A stretch of DNA of 17,858 bases from positions 1 to 17,858 of the forward strand of contig CAZLGW010000066.1 of the NCBI GenBank assembly GCA_964559125.1. The letters are read 5' to 3'. How positions within the stretch are numbered: position 1 is the first letter of the stretch; every line of letters starts with the position of its first letter. This document shows positions 1-7,086 of the stretch, in pieces. The notes below the pieces were generated by a model. The model searched no databases and had not been told where the DNA came from. It worked only from the letters and a program-made list of their open reading frames with translations. The stretch is from Ravibacter sp964559125. Its GTDB lineage: Bacteria > Bacteroidota > Bacteroidia > Cytophagales > Spirosomataceae. The position numbers and the translations under genes are program-made.

Positions 1-87
1 TATTCATTACGTTCTGGTGCTATGAAAAACTCGTATCCAATATCAGGTGGATCAGGATTGCTTTATGATGATCCAGACTTTATATAA
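1..87 (+). CDS. C-terminal tail of an unidentified upstream gene (partial)
   Basis: Frame 1 is open from the window edge to a TAA at 85-87, giving 28 residues that end in LLYDDPDFI. The composition (Ser/Gly-rich, then acidic and aromatic) looks like a natural protein end, and the stop lies only 23 bases before the RraA start, as expected inside an operon. I do not recognise the family from so short a tail. Frame 3 is also open for about 20 codons but reads as an unlikely Trp/Ile-rich peptide. Moderate confidence that a real gene ends here; none about its function. Confidence 0.5.
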   Translation, partial: YSLRSGAMKNSYPISGGSGLLYDDPDFI

Positions 88-110
88 CAATATTTTTTCC
101 CAATGGAACT

Positions 111-755
111 ATGAATTTCGAACAAATCAGAAATGAACTCTATACCGCTGTCATATCCGACGTCCTCGACGCTATGGGCTACCCGAACCAGGCTACCAGG
201 ATCCCCTTTATCCCTTACACCGGCACCGGAAAGCTGGCTGGCAGATGCAAAACTACGCTTTGGGTCGACATGTTCCACAAGGACAAAAACCCCTATGACC
301 TGGAGCTGAAAGCTGTCGACTCTTGTCAGCCCGGTCAAATCCTGATCGCAGCAGCGCATGGCAGCACGCGGTCGGGAATTTTCGGTGAGCTGCTCGCTAC
401 CGCGGCACGCAATAGCGGCTGTGCCGGCGTGATCGTGTATGGCGCTGTAAGGGACGTTGCCCAAATGCGTGAGATGGGATTTCCTGTATTCGCTACGGCC
501 AAAAATCCCTATGATAGTCAAAATCGACAACGGGTAATAGACATCGATATTCCTGTCGTGATAGACGGTGTGGTCTTTAACCCGGGCGACGTGGTGATAG
601 CAGACGAAGATGGGATCGTCGTAATCCCACAGGCCATTGAAAACGAAGTACTGGCTGCTGCAAAACAAAAAGTCAATGCAGAAAACCAATCCCGCGATGC
701 TATCAAAAACGGGATGAAAGCACAGGAGGCGTATGAGACATTCGGAGTGCTGTAA
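111..755 (+). CDS. RraA-family protein, probable class II pyruvate-type aldolase
   Basis: This 214-residue cytoplasmic protein has no signal peptide and is of normal length for the RraA / 4-hydroxy-4-methyl-2-oxoglutarate aldolase family. The family core is visible: SGIFGELLATAA (residues 88-99), GCAGVIVYGAVRDV (103-116) with the Arg114-Asp115 pair that in characterised aldolases of this fold binds pyruvate and metal, and GDVVIADEDGIVVIP (159-173). Some RraA proteins regulate RNase E in enterobacteria, but in Bacteroidota, next to carbohydrate genes, an aldolase cleaving a 2-oxo-4-hydroxy acid is the more likely role. The substrate is not known. The ATG at 111 follows the previous stop by 23 bases and the next gene starts 54 bases after its stop, so it is probably the cytoplasmic step of the region 1 operon. 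Confidence 0.85.
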   Translation: MNFEQIRNELYTAVISDVLDAMGYPNQATRIPFIPYTGTGKLAGRCKTTLWVDMFHKDKNPYDLELKAVDSCQPGQILIAAAHGSTRSGIFGELLATAARNSGCAGVIVYGAVRDVAQMREMGFPVFATAKNPYDSQNRQRVIDIDIPVVIDGVVFNPGDVVIADEDGIVVIPQAIENEVLAAAKQKVNAENQSRDAIKNGMKAQEAYETFGVL

Positions 756-809
756 CAGTTAGGCCACTGCAGCAGACCGTAATCAGTAATTTGACCATAT
801 TTTTTCCTT

Positions 810-2471
810 ATGAAATTGATCCCAATCTCTTTTCCTAAGGCCGCATTCTTGGTGGCTTTCTTTAGTTTTTCTTCCTGTTTTGCCCAGAAGCAATCGCCTG
901 ATAAAAAGTTATCGGGCTACTGGAAACTTTCAGGTGATGCCCGTGATCATTCTAAAAATAAGCTTTCAACCCAGGCTCACGGTTCTTTATCCTTTGATAA
1001 ATCCGGAGACAAATCCGGTGTATTCGACGGGCGTAGTGCCTGGCTGGAAGTGTCTGCGGGCAAGAAGGGCAACCCCGGTAGCGGGGATTTCAGCGTAGCT
1101 GCGTGGATCCATACCGAAGGGGCAATGGACGATTTCCCGGGCGATATCATCAGCCAGTATGACCTGAAAAATCGCAAAGGCTTCCACCTGAGCCTTAAAA
1201 GCAACGCTTCTCCGACCAGCCAGTCCAGCTACCGCCAGCTGACTTTCGGCATAGACGACGATAAGACAGGCTCCTGGACGGATGAAGGACGGCCCGGTAC
1301 CGCCCTGATGGCTTTTGCCATGGCCGAACATAAGGGTGAGCTCTATGCAGGTGTCTGCCAGCCAGACGCCGGTGAATCAGGGAAGGTTTTCAAATACGCC
1401 GGCAAGGACAACTGGACCGACTGCGGTGCACCTGACGGCTCCAACAGCGTAACGGCGCTTGCGGTCATGAACGGTGAATTGTATGCAGCCACCGGTCACT
1501 ACCGGGTAGCGGGCTCTTCGCTTGCTGAATCGGAGAATAAAACACCCGGCGGAAAGGTATTCCGCTACGAAGGTGCCAATAGTTGGACTGAAATCGGTCA
1601 GCTGCCGGGCGTAGCCTGCGTAGGTAGTATGGTGGTATATAAGGGTAAGCTCTATGCAAGCTCGATGTATGCACCCAGCGGCTTTTTCCGCTATGATGGG
1701 GACAACAACTGGACTAAATTGGCCAACCCTGAAAATACACGGGTGGTCAACATGGCGGTTTATGACGGCTACCTATATGCGACCAGCTGGGATAATGGGA
1801 ATGTATACCGCTACGATGGCAATAACTGGGAAGACTGCGGACTGGTAGGCGATAACACCCAGAACTATGCTTTTAACGTCTATGAAGGCAAGCTTTACTC
1901 AGCGACTTGGCCCAGCGGACGGGTATTCCGTTTTGACGGAATAGAGAAATGGACTGATGTGGGCCGTTTGGGAAGTGAGCTTGAAGTGATGGCGATGATG
2001 ACCTACAACGGGCGTATGCTGAGTGGCACACTACCGCTGGCAGAGGTATATGCCTACGAAGGGGACACACTCTGGACGCGTATGGACCAGCTGGACCATA
2101 CGCCTGATGTGAAGTACCGCCGGGCCTGGACGATGGCCGAGCACGACGGTAAGGTGTTTTGCAGCACGTTGCCTTCGGGGAAGATCTTTTCTTATGAGTC
2201 GGGAAAGGTCGTTTCCGCGCCAGAAAGCCTGAAACAGGGCTGGCAGCATATAGCTGCAGTCAAGACAGGAGCATCTTTAAAGCTTTATGTCAACGGTAGC
2301 CAGGTAGCCGAGAAACAGATCCCAACATCAATGAAGTTTGACCTTAGTACAGATGCACCGCTTAAGATAGGGTTTGGGGCTAATGATTACTTCAACGGGA
2401 AACTACGGGATGTACGTCTATACAAAAGGGCGCTGAAAACAGAGGATATCCAAAAGCTGACAAAACAATAG
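810..2471 (+). CDS. Exported LamG-like protein with an inserted seven-repeat beta-propeller
   Basis: This 553-residue protein has an N-terminal signal peptide (hydrophobic residues about 8-24, likely cut after CFA at 25). Residues about 34-150 resemble the first half of a LamG/concanavalin-type jelly-roll (LSGYWKLSGDARDHS, DFSVAAWIHTEG, GDIISQYDLKNRKGFHLSL). Residues about 155-468 hold seven repeats of the form G-x-LY-x(n)-G-x-V-[FY]-R-Y-x-G-x(2-3)-W-[TE]-D. Residues about 474-553 return to the LamG fold (GWQHIAAVKTGASLKLYVNG, NGKLRDVRLYKRALKTEDI). The protein is probably a glycan-binding or scaffold protein in the periplasm or at the surface; no catalytic residues are evident. It ends one base before the next start, so it is likely translationally coupled to the ceramidase-like gene. 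I recall similar proteins from Planctomycetes, but this is memory, not a search. The molecular function is unknown. Confidence 0.85.
   Translation: MKLIPISFPKAAFLVAFFSFSSCFAQKQSPDKKLSGYWKLSGDARDHSKNKLSTQAHGSLSFDKSGDKSGVFDGRSAWLEVSAGKKGNPGSGDFSVAAWIHTEGAMDDFPGDIISQYDLKNRKGFHLSLKSNASPTSQSSYRQLTFGIDDDKTGSWTDEGRPGTALMAFAMAEHKGELYAGVCQPDAGESGKVFKYAGKDNWTDCGAPDGSNSVTALAVMNGELYAATGHYRVAGSSLAESENKTPGGKVFRYEGANSWTEIGQLPGVACVGSMVVYKGKLYASSMYAPSGFFRYDGDNNWTKLANPENTRVVNMAVYDGYLYATSWDNGNVYRYDGNNWEDCGLVGDNTQNYAFNVYEGKLYSATWPSGRVFRFDGIEKWTDVGRLGSELEVMAMMTYNGRMLSGTLPLAEVYAYEGDTLWTRMDQLDHTPDVKYRRAWTMAEHDGKVFCSTLPSGKIFSYESGKVVSAPESLKQGWQHIAAVKTGASLKLYVNGSQVAEKQIPTSMKFDLSTDAPLKIGFGANDYFNGKLRDVRLYKRALKTEDIQKLTKQ
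1272..2213 (+). repeat. Seven beta-propeller repeats encoded within the LamG-like gene
   Basis: The repeats begin near residues 174, 220, 277, 318, 358, 399 and 445 of the protein. Typical units are GKLYSATWPSGRVFRFDG and GYLYATSWDNGNVYRYDG, most followed by W-T-D-x-G or a close variant. The last repeat lacks its closing W-T-D-x-G, while an orphan WTDEG (156-160) stands before the first repeat. This is the arrangement expected if the ends of the domain join to close the seventh blade of a ring. The repeats are diverged in DNA, so this is an old duplication and not an unstable tandem array. Confidence 0.8.
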
Positions 2472-2472
2472 G

Positions 2473-3867
2473 ATGTTCAAGTACTCTTTGCGGAGACGAT
2501 TACTCATCATCTTCCCTACACTTCTCTTTCTATTTAACGGAATAAATGGATGGGGCACCACAAAACCCGGCTGGAAAGCTGGCATCGGACGGGTCACCAT
2601 CACCCCAAAAACCGATGTCTGGCTGGCCGGATATGGCTCCAAACGCGCTCCGGAAGGCAAATTGCACGATATCTGGGCTAAAGTACTCATGCTGGAAACA
2701 CCCGGAGGCAAAAGATCCGTCCTGATCTCGACCGACCACCAGGGGATGTCCAAGACAATCTACCAACGGCTGTACAAAAAAATACATGAGCGTTTTGGCT
2801 TCAGCCAGGCAGATGTGATGCTGACCTTTTCCCATAATCACTCAGGCCCTTGCCTGGAGGACGACCTGCAGGACTACTATCCTAGCGACGAAGCCCAGCG
2901 TAAGCTGGTTTACGAATATGGCCTCTGGATGGAGGATAAAATCCTTAAGGCTATCGATAGCGCCCTGAAAAATATACAACCGGCAGAACTATCTAAGGGA
3001 GAGGGCCGCTGCACATTTGCCGTCAACCGACGAGAAAACAAGGAGTCGGAAGTCCCTCAGTTACTCGCTTTTGGTACACCCCTTAAAGGGGCCGTCGACC
3101 ACAGTGTGCCCGTCCTGGCCATCAAAGACAAGAAGGGCAGGCTGATGGGCATCCTGTTTGGGTATGCCTGCCACCCCACCACATTGAACCACAAGTTCTG
3201 GTCGGGCGATTACCCGGGTTACGCACAAATCAACCTCGAGCAACAGTTTCCCGGTGTCACTGCTATGTTTTTCAATACTTGCGGGGGCGATCAAAACCCG
3301 ATCCCAAGACGTACTGTCGGGCTTTGTGAAAAATATGGAAAAATGCTTTCCGACGCTGTTTCCGGGCAATTGGCTACGAATCTCAAGGTAATATCTCCCC
3401 ATATCCGTACCGCCTTTGCTTACGTCAATCTAGACTACCTTGAAGTAGCAACACAGGAAAAGTTACGACCCATTGCACGGGACGGTAATGAAATTCAGGC
3501 CCGCTGGGCCAGCAGGATGCTGAAGCAACTGGACGAAGGCGTGGAATTCAAAGCCTACTATGAATACCCTGTTCAGGCCTGGCAATTGGGTAAAGAACTG
3601 ACTATCATAGGCATCGGTGGAGAGGCTGTGGTAGATTATTCACTTAATTTCAAAAAGGAATTCGGGCAAAACACCACCTGGGTGTCGGGCTACACCAACG
3701 AAATGGCCGCTTATATCCCATCCCGCCGGGTTTGGGAAGAAGGAGGATACGAAGGGGGAAGCCACCTGGATGAATACGGGCGACCCGCCTGGCGATGGGC
3801 CGGCGACATTGAAAATCGCATTACAGAAACCGTCCGCAAGCTGGTGAATGAAGTACGCACTAAATAG
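2473..3867 (+). CDS. Neutral/alkaline ceramidase N-terminal-domain-like exported hydrolase
   Basis: This 464-residue protein has a signal peptide (RRR then a hydrophobic stretch, residues 7-27). It matches the neutral/alkaline non-lysosomal ceramidase N-terminal fold: GIGRVTITP (37-45), LAGYG (51-55), the metal-site-like SHNHSGP (120-126), ACHPTTL (232-238), GDYPGYA (245-251) and a C-terminal GYTNEMAAYIPSRRVWEEGG segment. In true neutral ceramidases the nucleophilic serine lies in a GDVSPN-like motif; here the matching segment is NTCGGDQNP (268-276) with no serine. Ceramide is therefore an unlikely substrate. The protein is better called a ceramidase-like metal-dependent hydrolase of unknown substrate. 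It starts one base after the LamG-propeller stop. Probably periplasmic or extracellular. Confidence 0.82.
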   Translation: MFKYSLRRRLLIIFPTLLFLFNGINGWGTTKPGWKAGIGRVTITPKTDVWLAGYGSKRAPEGKLHDIWAKVLMLETPGGKRSVLISTDHQGMSKTIYQRLYKKIHERFGFSQADVMLTFSHNHSGPCLEDDLQDYYPSDEAQRKLVYEYGLWMEDKILKAIDSALKNIQPAELSKGEGRCTFAVNRRENKESEVPQLLAFGTPLKGAVDHSVPVLAIKDKKGRLMGILFGYACHPTTLNHKFWSGDYPGYAQINLEQQFPGVTAMFFNTCGGDQNPIPRRTVGLCEKYGKMLSDAVSGQLATNLKVISPHIRTAFAYVNLDYLEVATQEKLRPIARDGNEIQARWASRMLKQLDEGVEFKAYYEYPVQAWQLGKELTIIGIGGEAVVDYSLNFKKEFGQNTTWVSGYTNEMAAYIPSRRVWEEGGYEGGSHLDEYGRPAWRWAGDIENRITETVRKLVNEVRTK

Positions 3868-3895
3868 TAACAGCCATTTTTTCAGTCCTATTATC

Positions 3896-5989
3896 ATGCT
3901 TTTTAGCTTTTCATTTAATCGATACAGCGTTCTAAATATATTTTTTGTCATATTATTATTTTCCTGTAGCAAAGAGACTCCACTGTATCCTGACCCTCTG
4001 GATGTAGAAGAATCCTTAAAGCTCTTTGACTTAGACGACCGGTTTGAAATCAAAGCATACGTTAACGAACCTTCGATAACCTCTCCTGTAGATCTGGTAT
4101 TTGACGAGTGGGGAGATGCATATGTAGTCGAACTATTGGATTACCCCTACAAGGATTCTCTTGGTACAAGCCGGATTAAGAAGCTTATCGACCATGAGGG
4201 AGACGGCCGGGTTGATGAAACACATCTTTTTGCGGAAGGATTAATGGATGCTACCAGCGCTTTACCCTGGAAAGGCGGACTGATCGTAACATCGGCCCCT
4301 TACATACTTTATTTACGTGATACCGACGGCGACCATCGTTCCGATCAGGTCGATACCTTATTCAGCGGTTTCTTTAACAATAACTCCGAGGCGCAAATCA
4401 CAAACTTACGATACGGGTTAGACAACTGGATCTATGCCAATAACAACGGGCATGAAGGGGAAGTCCGCTATCATGGTCATCCCGGAGAGCCGCCCCTTCA
4501 GGTAAAGGGAGGAGATTTCCGGTTCAGATTAGATCGCCATGAATACCAGGCAGAGACGGGTAGCGGACAATTCGGACAAGTGCTAAATGACAGAAATCAC
4601 CGGTTTGTTACAACAAACTCCGTACACATTCAACAAGTGGTAGTGCCACGTCGATACCTGACCCGTCACCCTTATCTACGCAGTCTGCGGAGCAACGAAG
4701 ACATTTCTGATCATAGTCAGGTAATGCACCAGGTCACACCGGCTCCCTACTGGCGGGAAGAGCGGACCCGGCGACGCCAGGCCCGGTTTGATGAACACGG
4801 TCTCAACCGCACCGAACATCCTTCCGGACACTTCAGCGGAGCTTCCGGGGGTACATTTTATGGGTCTGATGTGTTTCCGAAGGAGTTTTACGGGAATGTC
4901 TTTACCGGAGATGTGTCGGGGAATCTGCTGCACCGGGATGTATTGGCCTCTATCCCGAACAGTCCGCGCTACGAAGCACGCCGGGCTAAGGGAGAAGAGA
5001 ACAGGGAATTTCTGTCATCCCGGGATATGTGGTTCCGCCCGGTCGGCACAACTGTAGGCCCAGATGGTTATCTGTATGTCATTGATATGTATCGTCAACA
5101 TATCGAGATGCCGCCTTTCATACCGGATGATTTAAAAGAAATGATGGACTTTCATAACGGTAAAGAATATGGCCGTATTTATCAGGTCCGTCCCAAAGGG
5201 CATCAGCGCAGAGCGACCGGGATCAAGTTGGGTGAGCTAAGCCCGGAGGACCTGGTACACTATCTCTCACATGGCGATCAATGGTGGCGTATACAGGCTC
5301 AACGTTTATTAATAGAACGGAATGATGCCGCTGTTATCCCACTTGTCCGCTCGCTTCTAAGTCATGAAAAAGCACCGGCCCGGCTACATGCCTTGTATGT
5401 ATTAGAAGGGCTGAATGCGCTGACTCGGGAGGATGTGTTATCCAAACTAAACGATACTGATGGAGCCATAAGGGAGCATGCACTGATTCTGGCCGAGAGA
5501 TTCCCGAATCTCCTCCCGGTGATTGCTTCGATGGTTGCAGATCCTGACCCGCATGTTTCTTTCCAGGCGGCACTGAGCCTGGGGATGTTCGATGATAAAC
5601 TGGTTACCAAAGGCTTGTGCGAAGTTCTGGAAAATTACGGGGCAGACAACTGGTTTCGCCTTGCAGTATTAAGTTCAGCCGTGGGTAGCTCTGTAAAAAT
5701 GTTTTCCGAACTACTAAAAAGAGGAAAGTACTTTAAAGAGGAAAATTCTGCTGAAACAGCTTACCTGGAGGAACTGGCATTTGCGATAGGCTCCAGGAAC
5801 AATGAGCGGGAGTTTCTTCTATTTCTTGACTTGTTAAATAAAGAGATGCTCCTAAAACAGAATCTTCAATTAGCTGGTCTGAACGGGTTAGAAAAAGGAA
5901 TAAAAGCACATTTAAATAAAGGAGGAAAGCTGAACGGCCGGCAGCTCCTTGCACTTAAACGATTTAAGGTGAATAAGAACGAGGAATAA
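3896..5989 (+). CDS. PVC-type dehydrogenase-like beta-propeller and HEAT-repeat lipoprotein
   Basis: The frame is open from an ATG at 3848 (713 residues), which would overlap the previous gene by 20 bases. I prefer the in-frame ATG at 3896 (697 residues), because it begins a compact lipoprotein signal ending in LLFSC with the lipid-bearing Cys at residue 24 (40 of the long form), and it removes the overlap. Numbering from the long form, residues about 65-447 match the PVC-type 'membrane-bound dehydrogenase' propeller (SPVDLVFDEWGDAYVVEL, calcium-site-like DTDGDHRSD at 158-166, VGPDGYLYVIDMYRQHIE), and residues about 460-610 form HEAT-like helical pairs. Many planctomycete relatives continue into a haem-binding CxxCH cytochrome c domain; none is present. 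The protein is likely anchored to the outer or inner membrane facing outward. A redox role is uncertain without the haem domain. The N-terminal part is AT-rich. Confidence 0.82.
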   Translation: MLFSFSFNRYSVLNIFFVILLFSCSKETPLYPDPLDVEESLKLFDLDDRFEIKAYVNEPSITSPVDLVFDEWGDAYVVELLDYPYKDSLGTSRIKKLIDHEGDGRVDETHLFAEGLMDATSALPWKGGLIVTSAPYILYLRDTDGDHRSDQVDTLFSGFFNNNSEAQITNLRYGLDNWIYANNNGHEGEVRYHGHPGEPPLQVKGGDFRFRLDRHEYQAETGSGQFGQVLNDRNHRFVTTNSVHIQQVVVPRRYLTRHPYLRSLRSNEDISDHSQVMHQVTPAPYWREERTRRRQARFDEHGLNRTEHPSGHFSGASGGTFYGSDVFPKEFYGNVFTGDVSGNLLHRDVLASIPNSPRYEARRAKGEENREFLSSRDMWFRPVGTTVGPDGYLYVIDMYRQHIEMPPFIPDDLKEMMDFHNGKEYGRIYQVRPKGHQRRATGIKLGELSPEDLVHYLSHGDQWWRIQAQRLLIERNDAAVIPLVRSLLSHEKAPARLHALYVLEGLNALTREDVLSKLNDTDGAIREHALILAERFPNLLPVIASMVADPDPHVSFQAALSLGMFDDKLVTKGLCEVLENYGADNWFRLAVLSSAVGSSVKMFSELLKRGKYFKEENSAETAYLEELAFAIGSRNNEREFLLFLDLLNKEMLLKQNLQLAGLNGLEKGIKAHLNKGGKLNGRQLLALKRFKVNKNEE

Positions 5990-6004
5990 CATACATTTAC
6001 CCCC

Positions 6005-6110
6005 TCACCGCTTCTTAAAATACTTATCGACACAGAGATCTTCCTCGGCGCTGGCCAGATATACCGCCCGGAGCGCAATATTCAGCACTCCGGGATTTAT
6101 ATCCAAATAA
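6005..6110 (-). pseudogene. Remnant of a CE15-like glucuronoyl esterase gene
   Basis: Read on the minus strand, this stretch encodes ALRAVYLASAEEDLCVD and then meets a TGA at 6007-6005. It lines up without gaps with APRAVYVASAEEDLWAD (residues 217-233) of the esterase at 16947-17858. At the DNA level 6026-6079 matches 17154-17207 at 44 of 54 positions by hand count. The similarity fades upstream of the fragment (beyond about 6110), and the expected continuation (the region with the catalytic His) is absent. The invariant-looking Trp is replaced by Cys. It is a decayed fragment and not a working gene: the Ser nucleophile region and the His region are both missing. Confidence 0.72.
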
Positions 6111-6171
6111 TGCGCCTTCGGTACAATAAACTGCGTAATAACCAATTGCAAATCACCTGAAATCCGACAGG

Positions 6172-6209
6172 TGTCCGGAAACGGACATTTTCTGTTCGAA
6201 ACCGGAACA
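6172..6209. promoter_or_regulatory. Paired palindromes, probable operator for a dimeric regulator
   Basis: TGTCCGGAAACGGACA (6172-6187) is a perfect 6-bp inverted repeat around a GAAA spacer. TGTTCGAAACCGGAACA (6193-6209) is a second inverted repeat with 5-bp arms (TGTTC/GAACA) and a closely related core. The two centres are about 21-22 bases apart, close to two helical turns, which suits two dimers on one face of the DNA. Half-sites share the pattern TGTyCG. As RNA the first would be a small GAAA-capped hairpin, but there is no T-run, so it is not a terminator. Which gene it controls is not clear: it lies about 210 bases upstream of the sigma-factor gene and just beyond the esterase remnant. 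Confidence 0.55.
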
Positions 6210-6282
6210 AATCGGAATAGGCTCCGGCACGAATCAACTCCGGCAACACTTACATACATAGAGTTCTTTCCCGAAATATGCC

Positions 6283-6290
6283 TATTTTTG
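6283..6290 (+). promoter_or_regulatory. Possible -7 element for the sigma-factor gene
   Basis: TATTTTTG matches the Bacteroidota housekeeping -7 consensus TAnnTTTG exactly. No convincing TTTG -33 element is seen 19-21 bases upstream (the nearest sequence is TTCTTTC around 6264-6270). If used, it gives a leader of about 125 bases before the start at 6422. An 8-base match in A/T-rich DNA can occur by chance. Confidence 0.35.
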
Positions 6291-6421
6291 TACTTAATGT
6301 ATTTCGAGTACGAAAATTCAGGTAGTTTTGACCTCCATTTCTATTTATCTATGTACAGAGGACATAGACTTGGTGAAGATTTGTTGAGACAATAATACCA
6401 TTCTGACTAAATCATGTCTCT

Positions 6422-6979
6422 ATGTTATTGGAAGCATACACTGACAGTGAACTTCTGGAACTCGTCAAACTTGGAGACCACGAGGCATTTACGGAGATTT
6501 ATAACCGTTATTGGAAAAGCCTGCTGACCGTAGCCGCCAATAAGACCGGGGATATGGATGAAGCGGAGGAGATTGTTCAGGATATTTTTGTGTCGATCTG
6601 GAACAGAAGAACGAAATTGGAGATAAAGACTTCATTGAAAAGCTATCTTGCCGTATCTGTCAACTATCAGGTGATGAAAGTGCTGGCGAACCAGAGTATC
6701 CGGGAGGATTGCGGGAAAGAAAGTACGGCACACACTATTTTTCACGACTATTCCGCGCAATATTGGCTGGAATTCGAAGAGCTTCAGGAGCAGCTCTCCG
6801 AACTGGTGGCCATGCTTCCCGAGAAATGCCGGCTGGTGTTTCGTTTGAGCAGGGATTCGGGGTATTCTCAGAAGGAGATCGCTTCCGAACTCGGTATTTC
6901 TGAAAAAACGGTAGAAGTGCATCTGGGAAAAGCTCTTAAAACACTGCGCAATGGACTCAACTACTTTATGATGTTTTGA
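6422..6979 (+). CDS. ECF-family RNA polymerase sigma factor (Bacteroidota PUL type)
   Basis: This 185-residue sigma-70-family protein is of typical ECF length. Region 2 spans about residues 22-92 (AFTEIYNRYWKSLL, DEAEEIVQDIFVSIWNRR) and region 4 about 125-177, with the helix-turn-helix YSQKEIASELGISEKTVEVH. It directs RNA polymerase to the promoters of its own locus. The next gene encodes a FecR-type anti-sigma factor, which should hold it inactive until the STN domain of the outer-membrane receptor signals that substrate is bound. A gap of 107 bases separates it from that gene. No other in-frame start upstream is plausible. Confidence 0.95.
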   Translation: MLLEAYTDSELLELVKLGDHEAFTEIYNRYWKSLLTVAANKTGDMDEAEEIVQDIFVSIWNRRTKLEIKTSLKSYLAVSVNYQVMKVLANQSIREDCGKESTAHTIFHDYSAQYWLEFEELQEQLSELVAMLPEKCRLVFRLSRDSGYSQKEIASELGISEKTVEVHLGKALKTLRNGLNYFMMF

Positions 6980-7086
6980 CCGGGTATCTCCCGCTCTGTT
7001 ATATTTTTCAAAAAATTAATACTTTTTTCCTGGTACGACTAAGGGACATCGGCGATGAGCTATACCTATAATAAAGGAACCTGAGA

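Larger units (their letters stand above)
5990..6421. other. 432-base intergenic region between the two gene blocks
   Basis: No intact gene is seen here. The left part carries a minus-strand remnant of an esterase gene (about 6005-6110). The middle carries two closely spaced palindromes (6172-6209). The right part carries a Bacteroidota-like promoter element (6283-6290) and a long A/T-rich leader before the sigma-factor gene. I see no stem followed by a T-run after the gene ending at 5989, so no intrinsic terminator can be called. Confidence 0.6.

Noticed and set aside
63..689. Long minus-strand open frame opposite the RraA gene
   Set aside because: It is a shadow of the RraA reading frame. 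The translation is Cys/His/Phe-rich with no recognisable motif, while the + strand matches a family along its full length.
90..807. Identical 11-mer ATATTTTTTCC upstream of both the RraA start (90-100) and the LamG-propeller start (797-807)
   Set aside because: Spacing to the ATG differs (10 and 2 bases), and T-runs are common in these A/T-rich gaps. Two copies are not enough to call a regulatory site.
2473..3867. Calling this gene a true ceramidase
   Set aside because: The serine-bearing catalytic motif is absent and the neighbours concern carbohydrate and sugar acids; only the fold assignment is retained.
6171..6395. Plus-strand 74-codon open frame in the intergenic region
   Set aside because: It runs through the palindrome pair and the A/T-rich leader, has no family resemblance, and its composition looks random.
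6981..6993. Short CGGG/CCCG hairpin followed by T-rich DNA after the sigma-factor gene
   Set aside because: The four-bp stem is too weak, and the T-rich stretch is interrupted and several bases away, so it is not called a terminator.
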